Shown piece by piece: positions 44,580 to 54,469 of a stretch of DNA of 64,000 nt. The stretch covers positions 62,001 to 126,000 of the forward strand of contig JAIUOE010000008.1 in NCBI GenBank assembly GCA_020161395.1, written 5' to 3'. How positions within the stretch are numbered: position 1 is the stretch's first letter; the number at the start of each line of letters is the position of its first letter. The DNA comes from Bacteroidota bacterium (lineage in GTDB: Bacteria > Bacteroidota > Ignavibacteria > Ignavibacteriales > Ignavibacteriaceae). The notes below the pieces were generated by a model. That model ran no database searches. It had not been told where the DNA came from and saw only the letters and a list, made by a program, of their open reading frames with translations. Made by a program: the position numbers and the translations under genes.

Positions 44580-47500
44580 ATGGGTAAATTTGTACACTTA
44601 CACAATCACACACACTACAGTTTGCAGGATGCTGCGTGTACGGTAAAGAGCCTGGTTAAGGCTGCTGCCGGATTCGAGATGCATGCCGTAGCTCTTACCG
44701 ATCATGGTGTCATGTATGGCATCCCGGAGTTTTATAAAGCTGCCAAGGGAGCGGGGATGAAACCGATCCTCGGGATGGAAGCTTACATCACAATTGAGAA
44801 CAAGAGCAGATTTGACAAAACTGTTGAACTGGATCCCGTCACCGGAAACAGGAAGAAAGCATACCACCACCTTATACTTTTGGCAAAGAACAACCAGGGA
44901 TTTAAGAATCTGATTAAACTTTCCTCGAGAGGTTTTTTGGAAGGTTACTATTACAAGCCAAGAATTGACCTGGAACTCCTAAAGGAGTATTCCGAAGGAT
45001 TGATCTGTACTTCCGCGTGTCTCGGGGGGGTGGTCTCCTTCTACCTCAGACGAAGGGATTACTCAAAAGCAAAGGAAGTGTCGAAACAGTATCAGGAGAT
45101 TTTTGGTGATGACTTTTATCTGGAGATTCAGGATCACAAGATTGCCGATGACAGGCTGATCCTTGACGGAATGCCAAAACTTGGAAAAGAACTGGGCATC
45201 AAACTCGTTGCAACGAACGATTGTCACTACATAAAACGCGAAGATGCCATCGCCCACAACATCCTCCTGAAGCTCTCTGAAAAAGGGGGTGAGACTGATT
45301 ATAAAAGTTTAAGATACGGCACAGATCAGATATATTTCAAGTCGCAGGAAGAGATGACTTCCCTTTTTAAGGACTATCCCGAGTCGATAGCCAGCACTCT
45401 TGAAATTGCCGACAAGTGTGATGTCAATCTTGACAAGAAGGAATATTTCTTCCCGAAATTCCCCATCCCCGCGGAATCACCCGACCAGACACTTGACGGT
45501 TATTTTGAATTTTTATCGCGGGAGAAGTTTGATGAAGTGTTCCCCGGTGAGAAAAGTGATGATTTGAGGGAAAGATTTGAGTATGAGCTCAAAACAATCA
45601 AGGAGATGGGATTTGCGGGGTATTTTCTCATCGTGCAGGACTTCATCGATGCGGCAAAAAAGATGGGTGTTGCTGTAGGGCCCGGAAGAGGATCTGCTGC
45701 CGGCTCGCTGATTGCCTTTGTGCTCAGAATTACCAAGATAAATCCGCTTGACTACGATCTCCTTTTTGAGAGGTTTTTGAATCCTGCAAGAAAGTCGATG
45801 CCTGATATTGATGTCGATTTTTCAGATGAAAAGAGGGGCAAGGTGATCGATTATGTCAAGCAGAAGTACGGGTCAGAGTCGGTTTCTCAAATTATAACTT
45901 TTTCCACACTCGCATCGAAAGCTGCGATAAAGGATGTGGGACGGGTGCTAAATGTCCCTCTGCATATAGTAAATTATATCACAAAATTCATACCTTCCAT
46001 CTTCGGCAAGGTTTACAGTATCGAAAAGGCACTCGCAGAAGTTCCCGAACTAAAAGATTATTCCAAGACCACCGATCCCACGATGATCGAGCTCTTCAAG
46101 TATGCGAAAACACTGGAGGGGATGAACCGGAATGCATCAAAGCATGCCGCGGGTGTGGTAATTGCTCCCGGTGATGTAAGTGATTATGTACCTCTCGCTG
46201 TGGTTGACACCTCGAGCATGGAGGCAGTGTCTCAGTATAATATGAAGGAACTTGAAGCGGCGGGTCTCCTAAAGATGGACTTCCTCGGGCTTCGTACCCT
46301 TTCAATTATTGAGGATACTTTGGCAATGGTAAAGGAGACCAGACCCAGGGGGGAGTGGGTCGAGGATATTGACTCGATTCCATTGGACGATCAGCTTACC
46401 TACGATGTGTTTGCAGACGGAAGGACAACAGGCATCTTTCAGTTTGAATCGGTGCCAATGAGAAAGCACCTCAAGAGACTGAAGCCACAATCAATAAAAG
46501 ACCTTGCAGCGATGAATGCGTTGTACAGGCCCGGTCCGATGGAAAACATCGATGACTTTATCGACAGGAAATATGGAAGACAGAGGGTAACCTATCTGCA
46601 TCCAAAACTTGAGCCGATTTTACAAGAGACCTATGGTATCATCGTATATCAGGAGCAGGTAATAAGAATTGCGAATCAACTTGCAGGCATGTCGCTTGCA
46701 GAAGCGGATATCCTTCGTCGTGCAATGGGTAAGAAGGATGTGGAGGCTATGCAGAAGCAGCGGAAGATATTTGTTGAGGCTGCAGAAGCGCATGGTGTTG
46801 AGGCGAAAACAGCGGGTGAGGTTTTCGATTTGATAGACAAATTTGCAAACTACGGATTCAACAAAAGCCATGCTGTTGCATACTCTTATCTGGCATATCA
46901 GACGGCATTTCTCAAGGCTCATTTTACAGAGGAGTTCCTCGCAGCGAACATGACGCATGAGTTTGGAAAGCAGGAAAAAGTTACCCTGTTTCTTGAGGAC
47001 TGCCGTAAACTGGGTATCGAAGTCCTGTCTCCCGATGTAAACAAACCCGCCAAATTTTTCACGGTGGAGAGAAAGAAGATAAGATTCGGGCTCTCCGCGA
47101 TAAAAAATGTAGGTGAAACAGCAGTTGACAGTATAATCGCTGCAAGAAAAAAACTGGGAAGAGATTTCAAGAGTGTTTATGAATTTGCGTCGCTCGTCGA
47201 TCTTAGACTTGTAAACAAGAGGGCGATGGAGGGTCTGGTTATGGCAGGTGCATTCGATTCGATCAATACCAACAGGCGGGCGATTTTTGAGTCGATCCCT
47301 GAGATAATTACATTCGGGCAGAATGTTCGTGAACTGAACGATGACAGTACAGCAAGCCTGTTTGGTGAGGATGTTCTTCAGGAGACCATCGTGGAGCCGT
47401 CTCTGGCGCAGGTTGAGGACTGGAGCCCGGATGACAGATTCATGAGTGAACTGGAAGTTACGGGATTCTACATTTCGAACCATCCCATGTCGGCTTATGA

Positions 47501-48068
47501 ACTTGAGGAACGGGCTTTTTCGTTCACATCGAATGTCGATAATTTTGAGACTATCAATGGAAAACCTGTGGGTCTCTGTGGCGTAGTCAACAATCTTGAA
47601 ACAAAAATCAGTGCAAAAGGACAGACCTTTGCCAACTTCACCGTGAACGGGTTAAGCGGCATGTTTGAGTGTACCATGTGGGCAAAGGCATATGAGAGGC
47701 ACATCAGTCTGATAACCAACGGGGCGGTTCTTTATTTCAACGGGACTGCAGAGCTTAATGGTGATTCAGTAAAAATACTGGTTGAAAATGCCATGCCAAT
47801 TGAGAATTGCATCGAAAAGTTTACGAGACGGTTAAAAATTACGATCGACCCCGCCCGTCTCCCGCTTGATGCACTTGGGAAAATTTATGACATATCAGTA
47901 GCGAGCCCCGGAAATGTGGAGATATTTTTTGAATATCTGGAGAGGGAAAACGGTAAGGTAAGGCCAAGGATATTCAGGGCGTCATTTCAAAAGATAAGTG
48001 TAAACAGGAATATCATCAACAAGTTGGGTGAAATAGTCGGTGAAGAAAACCTTATGGTGGACAGGTAA
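44580..48068 (+). CDS. dnaE: DNA polymerase III subunit alpha
   Basis: A 1162-residue replicative polymerase of the DnaE1 type. The N-terminal PHP domain starts HLHNHTHYSLQDAACTVKSL and runs to about residue 220. The palm carries PGRGSAAGS near 368 and the catalytic PDIDVDF near 407-413 (third Asp further downstream). Then come the thumb, fingers, helix-hairpin-helix (GFNKSHAVAYSYLAYQTAF) and an OB-fold around 995-1060 (GLCGVVNNLETKISAKGQTFANF). The HTHYS and HGV motifs retain several PHP metal ligands. It is the last gene of the eleven-gene run. Confidence 0.97.
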   Translation: MGKFVHLHNHTHYSLQDAACTVKSLVKAAAGFEMHAVALTDHGVMYGIPEFYKAAKGAGMKPILGMEAYITIENKSRFDKTVELDPVTGNRKKAYHHLILLAKNNQGFKNLIKLSSRGFLEGYYYKPRIDLELLKEYSEGLICTSACLGGVVSFYLRRRDYSKAKEVSKQYQEIFGDDFYLEIQDHKIADDRLILDGMPKLGKELGIKLVATNDCHYIKREDAIAHNILLKLSEKGGETDYKSLRYGTDQIYFKSQEEMTSLFKDYPESIASTLEIADKCDVNLDKKEYFFPKFPIPAESPDQTLDGYFEFLSREKFDEVFPGEKSDDLRERFEYELKTIKEMGFAGYFLIVQDFIDAAKKMGVAVGPGRGSAAGSLIAFVLRITKINPLDYDLLFERFLNPARKSMPDIDVDFSDEKRGKVIDYVKQKYGSESVSQIITFSTLASKAAIKDVGRVLNVPLHIVNYITKFIPSIFGKVYSIEKALAEVPELKDYSKTTDPTMIELFKYAKTLEGMNRNASKHAAGVVIAPGDVSDYVPLAVVDTSSMEAVSQYNMKELEAAGLLKMDFLGLRTLSIIEDTLAMVKETRPRGEWVEDIDSIPLDDQLTYDVFADGRTTGIFQFESVPMRKHLKRLKPQSIKDLAAMNALYRPGPMENIDDFIDRKYGRQRVTYLHPKLEPILQETYGIIVYQEQVIRIANQLAGMSLAEADILRRAMGKKDVEAMQKQRKIFVEAAEAHGVEAKTAGEVFDLIDKFANYGFNKSHAVAYSYLAYQTAFLKAHFTEEFLAANMTHEFGKQEKVTLFLEDCRKLGIEVLSPDVNKPAKFFTVERKKIRFGLSAIKNVGETAVDSIIAARKKLGRDFKSVYEFASLVDLRLVNKRAMEGLVMAGAFDSINTNRRAIFESIPEIITFGQNVRELNDDSTASLFGEDVLQETIVEPSLAQVEDWSPDDRFMSELEVTGFYISNHPMSAYELEERAFSFTSNVDNFETINGKPVGLCGVVNNLETKISAKGQTFANFTVNGLSGMFECTMWAKAYERHISLITNGAVLYFNGTAELNGDSVKILVENAMPIENCIEKFTRRLKITIDPARLPLDALGKIYDISVASPGNVEIFFEYLERENGKVRPRIFRASFQKISVNRNIINKLGEIVGEENLMVDR

Positions 48069-48167
48069 AATTCAAAATGAAAATAAATTAATCCCTTTAT
48101 GTTGTAAAACAAATTTTGTATTATTGCAACTCTATTTTCTATTTAATCTACAAAGAAGGTTACATCT

Positions 48168-48992
48168 ATGAGTAATGGATCCACCGGCAAGTATTATGCG
48201 CTGATCTTAGGAGCCTCGTCAGGTTTTGGCGGAGCAACAGCCATAAGGCTTGCAGCAGACGGATACAACATCATTGGAGTGCATTTAGACAGGGCGGTCA
48301 ATATGCCTCTCGTGAACGGGATCATTGATAAAATAAAGAGCTATGGTGTTGAAGCCAAATTCTTCAACATGAACGCAGCAGATGAGAAGAAAAGACAGGA
48401 AATTATTGAAAGTCTTCTCTCTGAAGAGACCCACCCAAAAATAAAAGTTGTGATGCATTCGCTGGCATTCGGGACACTGTTGCCATTTGTTCCGACAGAC
48501 GGCGGGAAGTATATTACAAAAGCACAAATGGAAATGACACTCGATGTCATGGCACATTCCCTTGTTTACTGGGTCCAGGATCTGTTTCAGGCAGGTTTAT
48601 TATCGGAAGGAGGAAGAATCTTTGGAATGACCAGCTCCGGCGGTCATGCAATAATTCCTTCATACGGAGCTGTATCTGCAGCAAAAGCATCTTTGGAATC
48701 GCATATCCGGCAACTCGCAAGTGAACTCGGACAATTTGGTATCACTGCCAATTCAATTATGGCAGGTGTCACTGACACCCCGGCGCTCAGGAAGATTCCG
48801 GGAAGTGTACCTATGCTTGAAGTGGCGAGAAGGAAAAATCCCGGTGGCAGACTGACAACCCCTGAAGATGTGGCTGACATTATTTCTTTGCTTTGTAAAC
48901 ATGAAGCCCGCTGGGTTAGTGGTGGTGTTATAAATGTTGACGGTGGTGAAGACATAGTGAGTTATGTAGGTCAGAATAGCGAAACCATTTAA
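48168..48992 (+). CDS. Short-chain dehydrogenase, enoyl-ACP reductase-like (FabI/FabL type)
   Basis: A 274-residue SDR with Rossmann loop LGASSGFGGATAIRL. The catalytic arrangement is S-S-G-G-H-A-I-I-P-S-Y-G-A-V-S-A-A-K, that is Tyr-x6-Lys, the spacing of enoyl-ACP reductases, not the Yx3K of ordinary SDRs. VMHSLAFGTLLPF and MTLDVMAHSLVYWVQDL match the substrate side of that group. C-terminal WVSGGVINVDGGEDI is typical SDR. A fatty-acid role fits accA in the preceding operon. The AAGAAGG site lies 10 bp upstream. It differs enough from FabI that the exact type is open. Confidence 0.82.
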   Translation: MSNGSTGKYYALILGASSGFGGATAIRLAADGYNIIGVHLDRAVNMPLVNGIIDKIKSYGVEAKFFNMNAADEKKRQEIIESLLSEETHPKIKVVMHSLAFGTLLPFVPTDGGKYITKAQMEMTLDVMAHSLVYWVQDLFQAGLLSEGGRIFGMTSSGGHAIIPSYGAVSAAKASLESHIRQLASELGQFGITANSIMAGVTDTPALRKIPGSVPMLEVARRKNPGGRLTTPEDVADIISLLCKHEARWVSGGVINVDGGEDIVSYVGQNSETI

Positions 48993-49007
48993 ACAGAAAG
49001 GACTTTT

Positions 49008-49328
49008 ATGAAACCGGTAACAATAACCGACCAGAATTTTAATGACGAAGTAACCAAATCAAACATACCTGTTCTTATCGATTTTTGGGCTGTTTGGTGC
49101 GGACCTTGCCGTGCAATCGCGCCTGTTGTGGAACAACTCGCAGCTGAGTATGACGGAAAGATCAAGATAGGCAAGCTGGATGTAGATGAGAACCCTGAAA
49201 CTGCTGTAAAGTTTGGGGTAAGAAGCATTCCAACACTTTTACTTTTTAAGAACGGACAGGTGGTTGACACAATAATAGGGGCTGTTCAGAAACAGGTAAT
49301 AGTACAAAAAATAACCCCGTACATCTAA
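49008..49328 (+). CDS. trxA: Thioredoxin
   Basis: A 106-residue thioredoxin with the active site W30-C-G-P-C34 in [13 protein letters not shown], followed by the conserved [15 protein letters not shown] with the cis-proline. It reduces disulfides in the cytoplasm. AGAAAGGAC lies just upstream and 15 bp separate it from the enoyl-reductase-like gene, so the two may be cotranscribed. No terminator is evident in the following 60 bp. Confidence 0.95.
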   Translation: MKPVTITDQNFNDEVTKSNIPVLIDFWAVWCGPCRAIAPVVEQLAAEYDGKIKIGKLDVDENPETAVKFGVRSIPTLLLFKNGQVVDTIIGAVQKQVIVQKITPYI

Positions 49329-49402
49329 TTACCTTTCAAAAATTTAAAGATTTTTGTAATTCGCACTTTACTAAAAGAAAATCCTGAATTAAATTTTTGT
49401 TA

Positions 49403-49433
49403 TTTTTTTCAAAAAAGTGTTGTTTGAAAAAAA
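49403..49433. other. AT-rich hairpin within a 361-bp intergenic region
   Basis: TTTTTTTCAAA (49403-49413) pairs perfectly with TTTGAAAAAAA (49423-49433) around AAAGTGTTG. It may terminate trxA transcription weakly or be regulatory DNA. The rest of 49329-49689 is AT-rich with no ORF and probably carries the promoter for the T9SS cargo gene. Confidence 0.45.
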
Positions 49434-49585
49434 ATATTTGAATAATTTCCCTGTCCTCAATATTACTTTTTTGATAATATGAGGATAAAGCACAAGATTG
49501 AATACACAAGTGATTGAAAAATTGTCATAAATGGCGGGAAAACCAGATAAATGGTGTGTGTAAACGCAACATCTGTTGAATTCTC

Positions 49586-49614
49586 TTGGCATTGTGATAA
49601 AAAGTGAGTAATAT
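49586..49614 (+). promoter_or_regulatory. Candidate sigma70-like promoter of the T9SS cargo gene
   Basis: TTGGCA and TAATAT separated by 17 bp, about 75 bp before the start codon at 49690, with AGGAG just before the ATG. Found by eye only; AT-rich DNA gives many such matches. Confidence 0.35.
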
Positions 49615-49689
49615 AAAGTTAATATTTTATGTTTTTCGCTTAGTTTTCTAAATAACAATCCAAAACCAATCAATAAATAGGAGTATCCT

Positions 49690-51489
49690 ATGCTTAAAAG
49701 AACACTCTTTTTGCTTGCAAGCGTTACCTTGGTAATGTCACTTCAAGCCCAGAACAAGAGCGAATATAGCAAACACGCTCCGGTAAAAGTTGAACCCGCT
49801 GTTGAAACAACAGCATCAGTTCCCCTTACCGGTGGTGTGCCAACATGGGGTCCATCAGCACTTAACTGGGTAGCTGTTGACACCATGGGTAACACTTTCG
49901 GACCTGCAATCGGTGCATTGAATCCAATGGCATTCGATCCTTGGTCAGGTGCAATAATGCTGGTACACAGAGGAAGAGCAACCTACGGCACAACAAGCCA
50001 GTTGTTCTACAACTACTCGACAGACGGTTCTACATGGACCAGAGTAACCCCTGCAATCAACTCCAGCGTTACACAGGCTGCAAGATATCCATCAATGACC
50101 TTCAACAACCCAACAAAGGGAAGTGCATTGACAGACTGTCTCGTTGCTTTCTCATGGCCACAGCTCAATCCATCAGCTTTTGGTGATGTAGGTGCGGGTG
50201 CAGATGAATCAGTAGGTGCAGGAAGCACAGTAGCCATCCTCGAAGTAGGTGTGGGCCGTACTTTCTCATCACAGGTTCCAACTTTCGCAAGTGATAATGC
50301 TTCATTGATACTTTGGGCATCGGACAATCAGGTAGATGCAGCTTTAAAACTGTGGAAAACCGCTGATTTCCAGGCTGTTGATACATTGACACCTCCATCA
50401 TGGGAGAGTGCTGCATTTGAAGAAGGCGGATCTGTAACATTAGGTGGAGCATCAAACAATGGTGTTCTTTACTATGGTGTTTTAGGTACACTTCCTCTTC
50501 AGACCCCAATCACATCCGGTTGGACACCTGCTTACTCAAAATCGACTGACAATGGTGCTACCTGGTCAACATTTAAAGTTGCTGATTTCAGAAGCATCCC
50601 TGCTCTTGCCAGATATGACAGAGTATATGACTACAAAAAAGGCGATGCATTTGTTTCCTACCAGGGTGACATGAATGTTGATAAAAACGGTTTCGTTCAT
50701 TTCCTGATTCAGGTAACCGATACTACTGTTGACAACAACAGCGGTTTGAACTCACTTGTTGAAATCTATGAAACAGCTAATGGCTGGGACGGAAAAGTTG
50801 TGTTTGAAGGAATTGGCGACAGCTCCTATACAAAACTTACAGGTCCTGGACTTGGTCAGACCGGTCCTGACAGCTACCTCGCTTTCGATAAAGACAGAAA
50901 TATCATGGTTGCTACATGGAATGCTCCACGCACCATTACTGACAGTCTTGTTGACATTTGGGCTTCCTACAGATTTGTAGATGGTGGCGCATGGTCAACT
51001 CCTGTTAATCTTACAGACAGCCCTGGAATGAATGAAAATTCACACCACATGGCTCCTTATGTAAAGAGCAATGGCAACGGTTCATACACTGCCTATGTAT
51101 TCTATCACTACCCTGCAGGTTACACAGGATACTATCCTGACGCAACCTACGATACACAGCCATCAGTTATTTATGCTGCCGGATATACATTCACAGCAAC
51201 AGGTGTTGAAAATGAATCGAACCCGACAGGATTTGTTCTTTCACAGAACTATCCTAACCCGTTCAATCCTTCAACATCAATCAAATACACCGTTGGTGAA
51301 AGAGCAAATGTTACCCTTAAGGTATTCGATATGCTCGGTAGAGAAGTTGCATCATTAGTAAATGAAGTAAAAGAACAAGGTTCATACTCTGTGAATTTTG
51401 ACGCTGCAAAACTTGCTTCAGGTACATATGTATACAAACTTACTGCCGGAAACTTTGTAGAAACCAAGAAAATGGTTCTCCTCAAGTAA
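49690..51489 (+). CDS. Secreted T9SS cargo protein, Asp-box-like
   Basis: A 599-residue protein with a signal peptide (LKRTLFLLASVTLVMSLQAQ) and a T9SS sorting domain at the C-terminus (NYPNPFNPST, VTLKVFDMLGREV, SGTYVYKL, KMVLLK). The body has tryptophan-rich Asp-box-like motifs (YSTDGSTWTRV, STDNGATWSTF) and FDPWSGAIMLVHRG, suggesting a sialidase-type propeller; catalytic residues were not identified. Asp, Asn and Tyr are abundant, as in extracellular proteins. It is a monocistronic gene with its own hairpin terminator, and its codon use suggests strong expression. Confidence 0.85.
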   Translation: MLKRTLFLLASVTLVMSLQAQNKSEYSKHAPVKVEPAVETTASVPLTGGVPTWGPSALNWVAVDTMGNTFGPAIGALNPMAFDPWSGAIMLVHRGRATYGTTSQLFYNYSTDGSTWTRVTPAINSSVTQAARYPSMTFNNPTKGSALTDCLVAFSWPQLNPSAFGDVGAGADESVGAGSTVAILEVGVGRTFSSQVPTFASDNASLILWASDNQVDAALKLWKTADFQAVDTLTPPSWESAAFEEGGSVTLGGASNNGVLYYGVLGTLPLQTPITSGWTPAYSKSTDNGATWSTFKVADFRSIPALARYDRVYDYKKGDAFVSYQGDMNVDKNGFVHFLIQVTDTTVDNNSGLNSLVEIYETANGWDGKVVFEGIGDSSYTKLTGPGLGQTGPDSYLAFDKDRNIMVATWNAPRTITDSLVDIWASYRFVDGGAWSTPVNLTDSPGMNENSHHMAPYVKSNGNGSYTAYVFYHYPAGYTGYYPDATYDTQPSVIYAAGYTFTATGVENESNPTGFVLSQNYPNPFNPSTSIKYTVGERANVTLKVFDMLGREVASLVNEVKEQGSYSVNFDAAKLASGTYVYKLTAGNFVETKKMVLLK

Positions 51490-51522
51490 TTACCGGAAGT
51501 TCACTTAGGTAATGAAGAATTA

Positions 51523-51552
51523 GGCGAGCCCTGCTGAAAAGTGGGGTTCGCC
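51523..51552 (+). terminator. Hairpin terminator after the T9SS cargo gene
   Basis: GGCGAGCCC pairs with GGGTTCGCC (9 bp, one G-T) around a 12-nt loop, followed by ATTTATAA. The T run is weak, so termination efficiency is uncertain. It lies 34 bp past the stop. Confidence 0.65.
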
Positions 51553-51623
51553 ATTTATAACTAATAAATAAGCTGCACAATTTTTTGCAAATCACATCAT
51601 CCAACATCTTTGGAGGATCAGGG

Positions 51624-54452
51624 ATGAAGATTTTGAAAGAACTCTTTTTAGGACTTCTGTTAGTTTCGCTCTTCTCGGTAACCGGCTTGGCGCAATCCGG
51701 TGTCGGAAAACTTACCGGGAAGGTAGTTGATTCCAAATCAAAAGAAGCTATCATCGGAGCAAATGTTAAAATTTTAGGTACCAGACTTGGTGCCGCATCA
51801 GACATTAACGGTATGTATTTCGTGTTGAATATCAACCCGGGAACATACAGTGTCGAAGTTTCATATGTTGGTTACGGAACAAAAACATTCCAAGGAATAA
51901 GAATTGTTGCCGGTATCACAGAGGAACTTAATGTTGAACTTTCTTCAGGTGTCACACTTGACGAAGTGGTAATTGTTGACAAGAAATTCTTTGAAGAGAA
52001 GTCAACTAACACCACAAAAGTCTATGATGCTGAAGAAATTCAGAAATTGCCTGTGAAAGGTGTTGAGAACATAGCCGGTTTGAACGCCGGTGTTGTAATG
52101 ACTGAAGGCTCCGGCGGAGCTTCCGGTAATGCAACCCTAAATGTCAGAGGTGGTAGAGGCGGAGAAGTTCTCTATATCGTTGACGGTGTACCTCAGAACG
52201 ACCTTTATTCAGGAGTAAACTATTCACAGGTAAGTAACGCCGCTATCGAGCAGATCTCCTTCCAGATTGGTGGATATGAAGCCAAGTATGGACAGGCTCA
52301 GTCAGGTATCGTGAATGTTACTACAAAATCAGGTAATCCGTTCTACACATTCTTTGGTGATGTTCTAACATCCTCATTTACAGATAAATACGGATATAAC
52401 CTTTATACAGCCACCCTCGGTGGTCCATACATTCCCGGAAACGGCGACCACACCTTCTTCCTCTCTGCAGAAAGAGGCTGGTTCCTCGATCAGGATCCGA
52501 GCGCGATCGCGCTTGAAGTCCCTTCAGTTGGTCTAAATTCGGCAACCCGTCCAAATTCGAGTGCCAGTGTATGGAGATTTACAGGAAGAACCACTCACAG
52601 GTTGAGTGAATCCTGGACAGTCCGTATTGGAGCGAACATTAACTTCAGAGAATTTAATGCCTACACACACTCTTATATTAAGAGTAATGCTGAGCACAAT
52701 CCGCTGGTAAAAAGAGAGAACTACTCACTTTCTGCCCGTATTTCTCAGAATGTAAGCAAGAATGCTTTCTGGAACCTTAATGTTGGTTACAAGCTGTATA
52801 AGAACGAACAAGGTGATGGCATATGGTTCAACAACCTTGAAGCTTACGGTGACAGTATCGCCAACGCTGCAAGAGGAGTTACACTTCCATTTAACGGTGG
52901 CAGAGTTAACTTCGACGAGTATGGTATCTTCTCAAAGTTCGGCAGAGTCAACAATGGTTACTTCCTGAACAATAACTCGGCATTAACCGCTGATTTCGAC
53001 TTCACCGCACAGATGGGCAAACACCTTCTCGAAGCAGGTGGTGGTTTTAACTATACAACCATCAGACTTTATTCAATTGGACCGGTTGGTCTGGCTTCCG
53101 ACAATCTTAAAGGTCTTCCCGATCAGGAAAGATACAGAAGACTTCAACCAACAGCAATTGGATATGATTTCACCGGAAAAACCCTTACATCAAAGGGCGA
53201 CGCCAACGAGCCAAAGCTTCCGCTGCTTGCTTATGCATACCTGCAGGACAGATTTGAGCTTTCTGACATGGTTCTTAATGTTGGTATCAGATTCGATTAT
53301 TTCGATACAAAAGCCGACATCTTAAGAGACCCGCTTTATCCTTACATTTTTGGAGACCCGAATAATTTCGATGCTGCTGACTTTGTGTCAAAAGAAGCAG
53401 AGATTTATTTCTCACCAAGAATTGGATTGGGCTTCCCTGTTAGTGCCAATACAGTATTCCATGCACAATATGGTAAATTCATTCAGCAGCCTTCACTTGA
53501 TCAGATTTACACAACTTATCAGGACCTCGGTTCCCTTGTTACTGATAACAATCTTGGTGTAAACAATGGTCATGTAAAGAGCGAAATTACCACTCAGTAT
53601 GAAATTGGTTTCCGTCATGTTGTAAGTGATCTTGCTGCAGTTAATCTTACTGCTTTCTACAAGAACACTGAAGGACTTGTAAACTCAGCAACCGTATTCT
53701 TCAGAAGATCTGAAGGTGGCGAGCTGTTGAGATACATCACCCCGACCAACACAGATTTTGGAACCATTAAAGGTCTTGCTCTTTCACTTGATGTTTCAAG
53801 AATCAGCTACTTCTCATTCTCGTTGAACTATACCTACTCTATTGCAGAAGGTACAGGATCATCCACAGGATCATCATTCACTGCTGCTTTCAGAAACAAT
53901 AATGGTGAAATTCCAAAAGTCATTGCCCCTCTCGATTTCGATCAGAGACACACCGGTGTTGTTAACATCGATTTCTTTGTTCCACAGGGTCAGCTCGGCT
54001 TCCTCGAGAATCTTGCAGCAAATCTTTTGCTCAGATTCAACAGCGGAAGACCGTATACCCCGCTTGAGTCACAGAACCTTCTTGCCGGTGCAACAAACTA
54101 TGGCGATACCAAAGGTTATGTAAACTCGGCTTACGGTCCCGGCAATTTTAGAGTGGACTTCAAAATTGAAAAAGCTTTCAAAATAAGCAATTTCATTTTG
54201 ACTCCGTATCTCTGGATTGAAAACCTGTTGGATTCAGACAACCCTGTTTCAGTTTATCAATCTTCAGGCGATCCTTATACTACCGGTTGGATCAATACCC
54301 TCGAAGGTCAAAGAACTGCAGCATCGACTCCAAATCCGGCGATCTACAAATCAGATTACCGTGCATTTGAAAGAAATCCTGGCAACTTCGGTATTCCAAG
54401 ACTCATAAAGCTTGGTTTCAAAGTTAACTTTACAAGTCAATCCGGTAAATAA
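51624..54452 (+). CDS. TonB-dependent receptor with carboxypeptidase-regulatory-like domain
   Basis: About 942 residues. The ATG at 51624 is chosen because GGAGG lies 8-12 bp upstream and the signal peptide (MKILKELFLGLLLVSLFSVTGLAQ) starts there. Residues ~28-110 are a carboxypeptidase-regulatory-like domain (GKLTGKVVDSKSKEAIIGANV). The plug follows (LNVRGGRGGEVLYIVDGVPQND, AKYGQAQSGIVNVTTKSG), then a 22-strand-type barrel (VNLTAFYKNTEGL, RFNSGRPYTPLES, NFRVDFKIEKAFKI). The TonB box is not obvious. Substrate is unknown, but the coupling to a large surface protein and PorV-like gene suggests a SusC-like or export role. Confidence 0.9.
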   Translation: MKILKELFLGLLLVSLFSVTGLAQSGVGKLTGKVVDSKSKEAIIGANVKILGTRLGAASDINGMYFVLNINPGTYSVEVSYVGYGTKTFQGIRIVAGITEELNVELSSGVTLDEVVIVDKKFFEEKSTNTTKVYDAEEIQKLPVKGVENIAGLNAGVVMTEGSGGASGNATLNVRGGRGGEVLYIVDGVPQNDLYSGVNYSQVSNAAIEQISFQIGGYEAKYGQAQSGIVNVTTKSGNPFYTFFGDVLTSSFTDKYGYNLYTATLGGPYIPGNGDHTFFLSAERGWFLDQDPSAIALEVPSVGLNSATRPNSSASVWRFTGRTTHRLSESWTVRIGANINFREFNAYTHSYIKSNAEHNPLVKRENYSLSARISQNVSKNAFWNLNVGYKLYKNEQGDGIWFNNLEAYGDSIANAARGVTLPFNGGRVNFDEYGIFSKFGRVNNGYFLNNNSALTADFDFTAQMGKHLLEAGGGFNYTTIRLYSIGPVGLASDNLKGLPDQERYRRLQPTAIGYDFTGKTLTSKGDANEPKLPLLAYAYLQDRFELSDMVLNVGIRFDYFDTKADILRDPLYPYIFGDPNNFDAADFVSKEAEIYFSPRIGLGFPVSANTVFHAQYGKFIQQPSLDQIYTTYQDLGSLVTDNNLGVNNGHVKSEITTQYEIGFRHVVSDLAAVNLTAFYKNTEGLVNSATVFFRRSEGGELLRYITPTNTDFGTIKGLALSLDVSRISYFSFSLNYTYSIAEGTGSSTGSSFTAAFRNNNGEIPKVIAPLDFDQRHTGVVNIDFFVPQGQLGFLENLAANLLLRFNSGRPYTPLESQNLLAGATNYGDTKGYVNSAYGPGNFRVDFKIEKAFKISNFILTPYLWIENLLDSDNPVSVYQSSGDPYTTGWINTLEGQRTAASTPNPAIYKSDYRAFERNPGNFGIPRLIKLGFKVNFTSQSGK

Positions 54453-54469
54453 TATTGGGAACTTGGAAT

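Noticed and set aside
46620-47483. A 287-codon minus-strand frame opposite dnaE
   Set aside because: It runs antisense inside a well-conserved dnaE coding region, has no family motif and its composition is odd; it is a shadow of the real gene.
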